Both the position numbers and the translations under genes were made by a program. A stretch of DNA of 9,534 nucleotides from Proteobacteria bacterium UBA2996 (lineage in GTDB: Bacteria > Pseudomonadota > Gammaproteobacteria > Arenicellales > UBA868): assembly GCA_002346525.1 (NCBI GenBank), contig DDZY01000088.1, positions 10,844-20,377 of the forward strand. Reading direction: 5' to 3'. The notes beneath the pieces were generated by a model. That model was not told the DNA's origin. It saw only the letters and a program-made list of their open reading frames with translations, and searched no databases. The first letter of the stretch is position 1, and the number at the start of each line of letters is the position of its first letter. Of the stretch, positions 7,180 to 9,534 are shown piece by piece.

Positions 7180-8733
7180 ATGAAATCTCTGACTACCAGA
7201 CTGGCTGTCGGCGTGGTCGCGGGTATCTTCGTATCCACCCTCGCCTCCGCCGAAACCATCCGCTGGGCACGTGCCGGCGATTCTCTAACCATGGACCCCC
7301 ACGCTCAGAATGAAGGCCCAACCCATGCACTGGCACACCAGATTTATGACTCGCTGCTCCAGCGCGATATGTCAGGCACCATCATTCCATCCTTGGCGAC
7401 CGAATGGGCGGCACTGCCCGACAATCCCAACGTCTGGCGCTTCAAACTGCGCACGGGCGTGACCTATCACAACGGTGCTGCTTTTGATTCCGAAGACGTC
7501 GTCTTCTCACTCAACCGGGCGATGGCGGACGGCTCTGACATGAAAGAACTGCTGTCCTCGGTCAAGGAAGTCCGCGCAGTTGATTCCCATACCGTCGACA
7601 TCGAAACCCATGGCGCCAACCCGCTCCTGGTCAATAACCTGACCAACATGTTCATGATGGACAAGGGCTGGGCCGAAGCAAACGATGTGATGACCCCGCA
7701 CGATGTGGCCAAGGGCGAAACTAACTTTGCGACGATGAACACCAACGGCACCGGCGCCTTCAAGCTGGTCAGCCGTTCCATCGATGAAAAGACCGTTTTG
7801 ACCGCCAACTCCAACTACTGGGGCAAGAGCCTCTACCCGAGCCAGGTCACGGAAATCATCTACACCCCGATCCAATCCTCCGCGACCCGCGTTGCTGCTT
7901 TGCTTTCGGGCGAAGTGGACATCATTCAGGACGTCCCGGTTCAGGATTTGGGCCGCGTCAGTTCGACTGCGGGCCTCAAGGTCGGCACTGCTGCGCAGAA
8001 CCGGGTGATCTTCTTCGGCGTGGACAATGCGGACGGTCCTACGGCTGACCTGCGTGTGCGTCAGGCGATGAACATCGCGATTAACCGTGAAGCCATCAAG
8101 AAAGTGGTCATGCGGGAGCAGTCTGACCCGACCGGCGTCATCATGCCTCCGTTCGTGAACGGCTGGACCGCAGCACTTAACGAGTATCCTGCTCATGACC
8201 TTGGTAAGGCCAAGGCCCTGATGGCTGATGCCGGCTACGCCAATGGTTTCGATATCACCCTGAATTGCCCGAACGACCGCTACATCAACGACGAAGCGAT
8301 CTGTCAGGCAGCCGTGGGCATGATGGGCCAGATCGGGATCAACGTCACCCTCGACGCCAAACCGAAAGCGCAGCACTTCCCGTTCATCAAGGGGGGTGAC
8401 TCCGACTTCTACATGCTGGGCTGGGGTGTTCCGACCTTTGACTCGCACTATATCTTCAACTTCCTGGTGCACACCCGGACTGGCGACCGCGGTTCCTGGA
8501 ACCCGACCGGTTACTCTGACTCTGCCGTCGATGACATGATCGTCAGCCTTGAATCAGAGACCGATCTGGCGGCACGTAATGCCACGATCGGCAAAATCTG
8601 GGCGGCCATCCAGGCTCAGCAGATGTATCTGCCGATCCATAACCAGGTTCTGAACTGGGGCATGAAAGACAACATTAATTTCGCTGTCCAGCCCGAAGAC
8701 CAACCGCACTTCCAGTTCCTGACCTTCAACTGA
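7180..8733 (+). CDS. ABC importer periplasmic binding protein, family 5 (DppA/OppA type)
   Basis: This 517-residue solute-binding protein belongs to the SBP_bac_5 family, which captures peptides, nickel complexes or other solutes in the periplasm and passes them to DppB/DppC-type permeases. A classic Sec signal peptide covers residues 1-24, with cleavage after ASA; there is no lipobox cysteine, so the mature protein should be soluble. The family block is clear: PSLATEWAALPD, then VWRFKLRTGVTYHNGAAF and DSEDVVFSLNRAM (about 70-113). Two cysteines at 363 and 375 (LNCPNDRYINDEAICQ) may form a disulfide. The C-terminal half contains the usual LGWGVPTFDSH region and a YLPIHNQ segment. Length is normal. 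The substrate is not readable from sequence; dipeptide is a default guess only. The permease gene follows after a structured 112-bp gap. Codon use is rich in C-ending codons, consistent with strong expression. Confidence 0.93.
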   Translation: MKSLTTRLAVGVVAGIFVSTLASAETIRWARAGDSLTMDPHAQNEGPTHALAHQIYDSLLQRDMSGTIIPSLATEWAALPDNPNVWRFKLRTGVTYHNGAAFDSEDVVFSLNRAMADGSDMKELLSSVKEVRAVDSHTVDIETHGANPLLVNNLTNMFMMDKGWAEANDVMTPHDVAKGETNFATMNTNGTGAFKLVSRSIDEKTVLTANSNYWGKSLYPSQVTEIIYTPIQSSATRVAALLSGEVDIIQDVPVQDLGRVSSTAGLKVGTAAQNRVIFFGVDNADGPTADLRVRQAMNIAINREAIKKVVMREQSDPTGVIMPPFVNGWTAALNEYPAHDLGKAKALMADAGYANGFDITLNCPNDRYINDEAICQAAVGMMGQIGINVTLDAKPKAQHFPFIKGGDSDFYMLGWGVPTFDSHYIFNFLVHTRTGDRGSWNPTGYSDSAVDDMIVSLESETDLAARNATIGKIWAAIQAQQMYLPIHNQVLNWGMKDNINFAVQPEDQPHFQFLTFN

Positions 8734-8747
8734 TTCATCGCGACGTA

Positions 8748-8776
8748 CCTGGTCGATCCCTCGCGGATCGGCCAGG
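8748..8776 (+). repeat. Strong RNA hairpin after the binding-protein gene
   Basis: CCTGGTCGATCC (8748-8759) pairs with GGATCGGCCAGG (8765-8776): 12 pairs, one of them a G-U wobble, around a 5-nt loop. It starts 14 nt after the stop codon. No T-run follows, so it is not a classical terminator. Such stems after binding-protein genes commonly protect the upstream message from 3' exonucleases; that role is inferred here. Confidence 0.65.
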
Positions 8777-8790
8777 CTGTCCCGGTGTCC

Positions 8791-8796
8791 AAGGAG
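8791..8796 (+). promoter_or_regulatory. Shine-Dalgarno AAGGAG lying between two hairpins
   Basis: This consensus ribosome-binding site is 49 nt upstream of the permease ATG, too far to act in linear RNA. It abuts the base of the next hairpin (8797-8833). If that stem folds, only the 12 nt from 8834 to 8845 remain between this site and the ATG. No better site lies closer to the start. Confidence 0.4.
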
Positions 8797-8833
8797 TGAT
8801 TGAGCCCGGGCAGTTGCTGTCGGGGCTCAATCA
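8797..8833 (+). terminator. Long hairpin with short T-run: probable partial terminator/attenuator
   Basis: TGATTGAGCCC (8797-8807) and GGGCTCAATCA (8823-8833) are perfect 11-bp arms. The pairing continues inward past one G-G mismatch with G8809-C8821, a G-U pair and CAG/CTG, closing on a 3-nt loop (8814-8816), so nearly the whole element is base-paired. Only four Ts follow (8836-8839), after AC, which suggests weak termination. This would let some transcripts read into the permease while most end after the binding protein, giving the excess of binding protein that ABC importers usually need. Confidence 0.65.
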
Positions 8834-8845
8834 ACTTTTGGCGCT

Positions 8846-9534
8846 ATGCTGCTGATTATTCTTCGGCGCCTCGGCCAGTCCGTTTTCGTACTGTTCCTGG
8901 TCGCGTTCATTTCATTCATGATGTTCCGCTATGTCGGTAACCCGGTCGATAACCTGCTCGGCCAGGAAGCGACGGTGGAGCAACGCGAGGCGCTTATCGA
9001 AGCCCTGGGTCTGAATGACCCGCTGCATACGCAGTATCTGGGCTTTGTGACCCGCGCTTTGCAGTTTGACTTCGGCAACTCATACCGGGGGGCCCAGCCG
9101 GTCGCGGATATGATCCTCGAACGCCTGCCAGCGACTTTGGAACTCGCACTGGTCTCGGCGCTTTTTGCCATGCTCTTTGGTGTCATTGCCGGGGTTTATA
9201 CGGCAATCTTCCGAAACAGCTTTTCTGCTCACGTCATCATGTCGACATCGCTGATCGGAGTCTCCCTGCCGACTTTCCTGATCGGGGTGCTGCTGATCTG
9301 GCTTTTTGCAGTGGAACTTGGCTGGCTGCCCAGTTTTGGCCGGGGCGAAACCATACAGATCGGATTCTGGTCTACCAGCCTGCTGACCGTTTCCGGTCTG
9401 AAATCAATGGTACTGCCGGCAATTACGCTCGGGCTTTATCAGATGACCCTCATCATGCGCCTTGTGCGCGCGGAGATGCTTGAGATCCTGCGACAGGATT
9501 TCATTCGTTTTGCCCGGGCAAGAGGCCTGCCCGA
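8846..9534 (+). CDS. ABC importer permease, DppB type (partial, cut by window end)
   Basis: The frame is open from ATG 8846 to the window edge: 229 full codons plus 2 nt, about two thirds of the usual 300-340 residues. The N-terminus is the typical MLLIILRRLGQSVFVLFLVA membrane segment, followed by the periplasmic stretch found in DppB/OppB proteins (LGLNDPLHTQYLGFVTRALQ, then FGNSYRGAQPV) and the conserved ERLPATLELAL entry into the transmembrane core. More membrane segments follow (about residues 99-125 and 130-155). The visible end, DFIRFARARGLP, is the start of the EAA loop that contacts the ATPase. An in-frame TGA at 8801 excludes a much longer N-terminus. It should partner the preceding binding protein; the second permease and the ATPases are expected beyond the right edge. 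The start lacks a normally spaced Shine-Dalgarno. Confidence 0.93.
   Translation, partial: MLLIILRRLGQSVFVLFLVAFISFMMFRYVGNPVDNLLGQEATVEQREALIEALGLNDPLHTQYLGFVTRALQFDFGNSYRGAQPVADMILERLPATLELALVSALFAMLFGVIAGVYTAIFRNSFSAHVIMSTSLIGVSLPTFLIGVLLIWLFAVELGWLPSFGRGETIQIGFWSTSLLTVSGLKSMVLPAITLGLYQMTLIMRLVRAEMLEILRQDFIRFARARGLP

Noticed and set aside
7507..8472. 321-codon open frame on the minus strand inside the binding-protein gene
   Set aside because: It is a shadow of the high-GC, strongly biased coding strand; its translation has no recognisable domain, and the plus-strand gene is certain.

Overview
The window (about 9.5 kb, moderately GC-rich, densely packed) looks like ordinary chromosomal DNA of a proteobacterium, most likely a free-living, possibly marine, gammaproteobacterium. 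That placement rests on gene content: a chalcone-isomerase-like/DCC/CIA30 trio, an AcrAB-type RND pump and a DppA/DppB-type ABC importer. It is an inference, and the species cannot be named. I see no tRNA, rRNA, CRISPR array, transposase, integrase or other sign of a mobile element.

Layout. Positions 1-515 hold no gene I can support. A three-gene minus-strand operon follows, read from 2019 down to 516: a secreted CIA30-fold protein, a small DCC-family (DUF393) thiol protein and a secreted chalcone-isomerase-like protein. Across a 120-bp divergent gap, a small NTF2/SnoaL-fold gene reads rightward (2140-2538). Next come a periplasmic adaptor (2668-3798) and a 1040-residue inner-membrane RND pump (3847-6969), the two inner parts of a tripartite efflux system. 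No outer-membrane channel or regulator gene is present. After a 210-bp gap with a near-consensus sigma-70 promoter, a peptide/nickel-type ABC importer begins: its periplasmic binding protein (7180-8733) and the first permease (8846 onward), cut by the window edge about two thirds of the way through.

How the parts work together. The RND pair should export small molecules using the proton gradient; the Asp-Asp and Lys relay residues are intact. The ABC genes should import a peptide-like or other small solute; the second permease and the ATPases would lie beyond the right edge. The minus-strand trio and the NTF2-fold gene have no assignable reaction. Families like these often sit near membrane-lipid and light/oxidative-stress genes, but nothing in this window proves that link.

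The most interesting structure is the 112-bp gap between the binding-protein and permease genes. It contains two strong tandem hairpins, and the only good Shine-Dalgarno sequence for the permease lies between them, 49 nt upstream of the ATG. If the second hairpin folds, the site is brought to an effective 12 nt from the start. No clearly new multi-gene system is evident.
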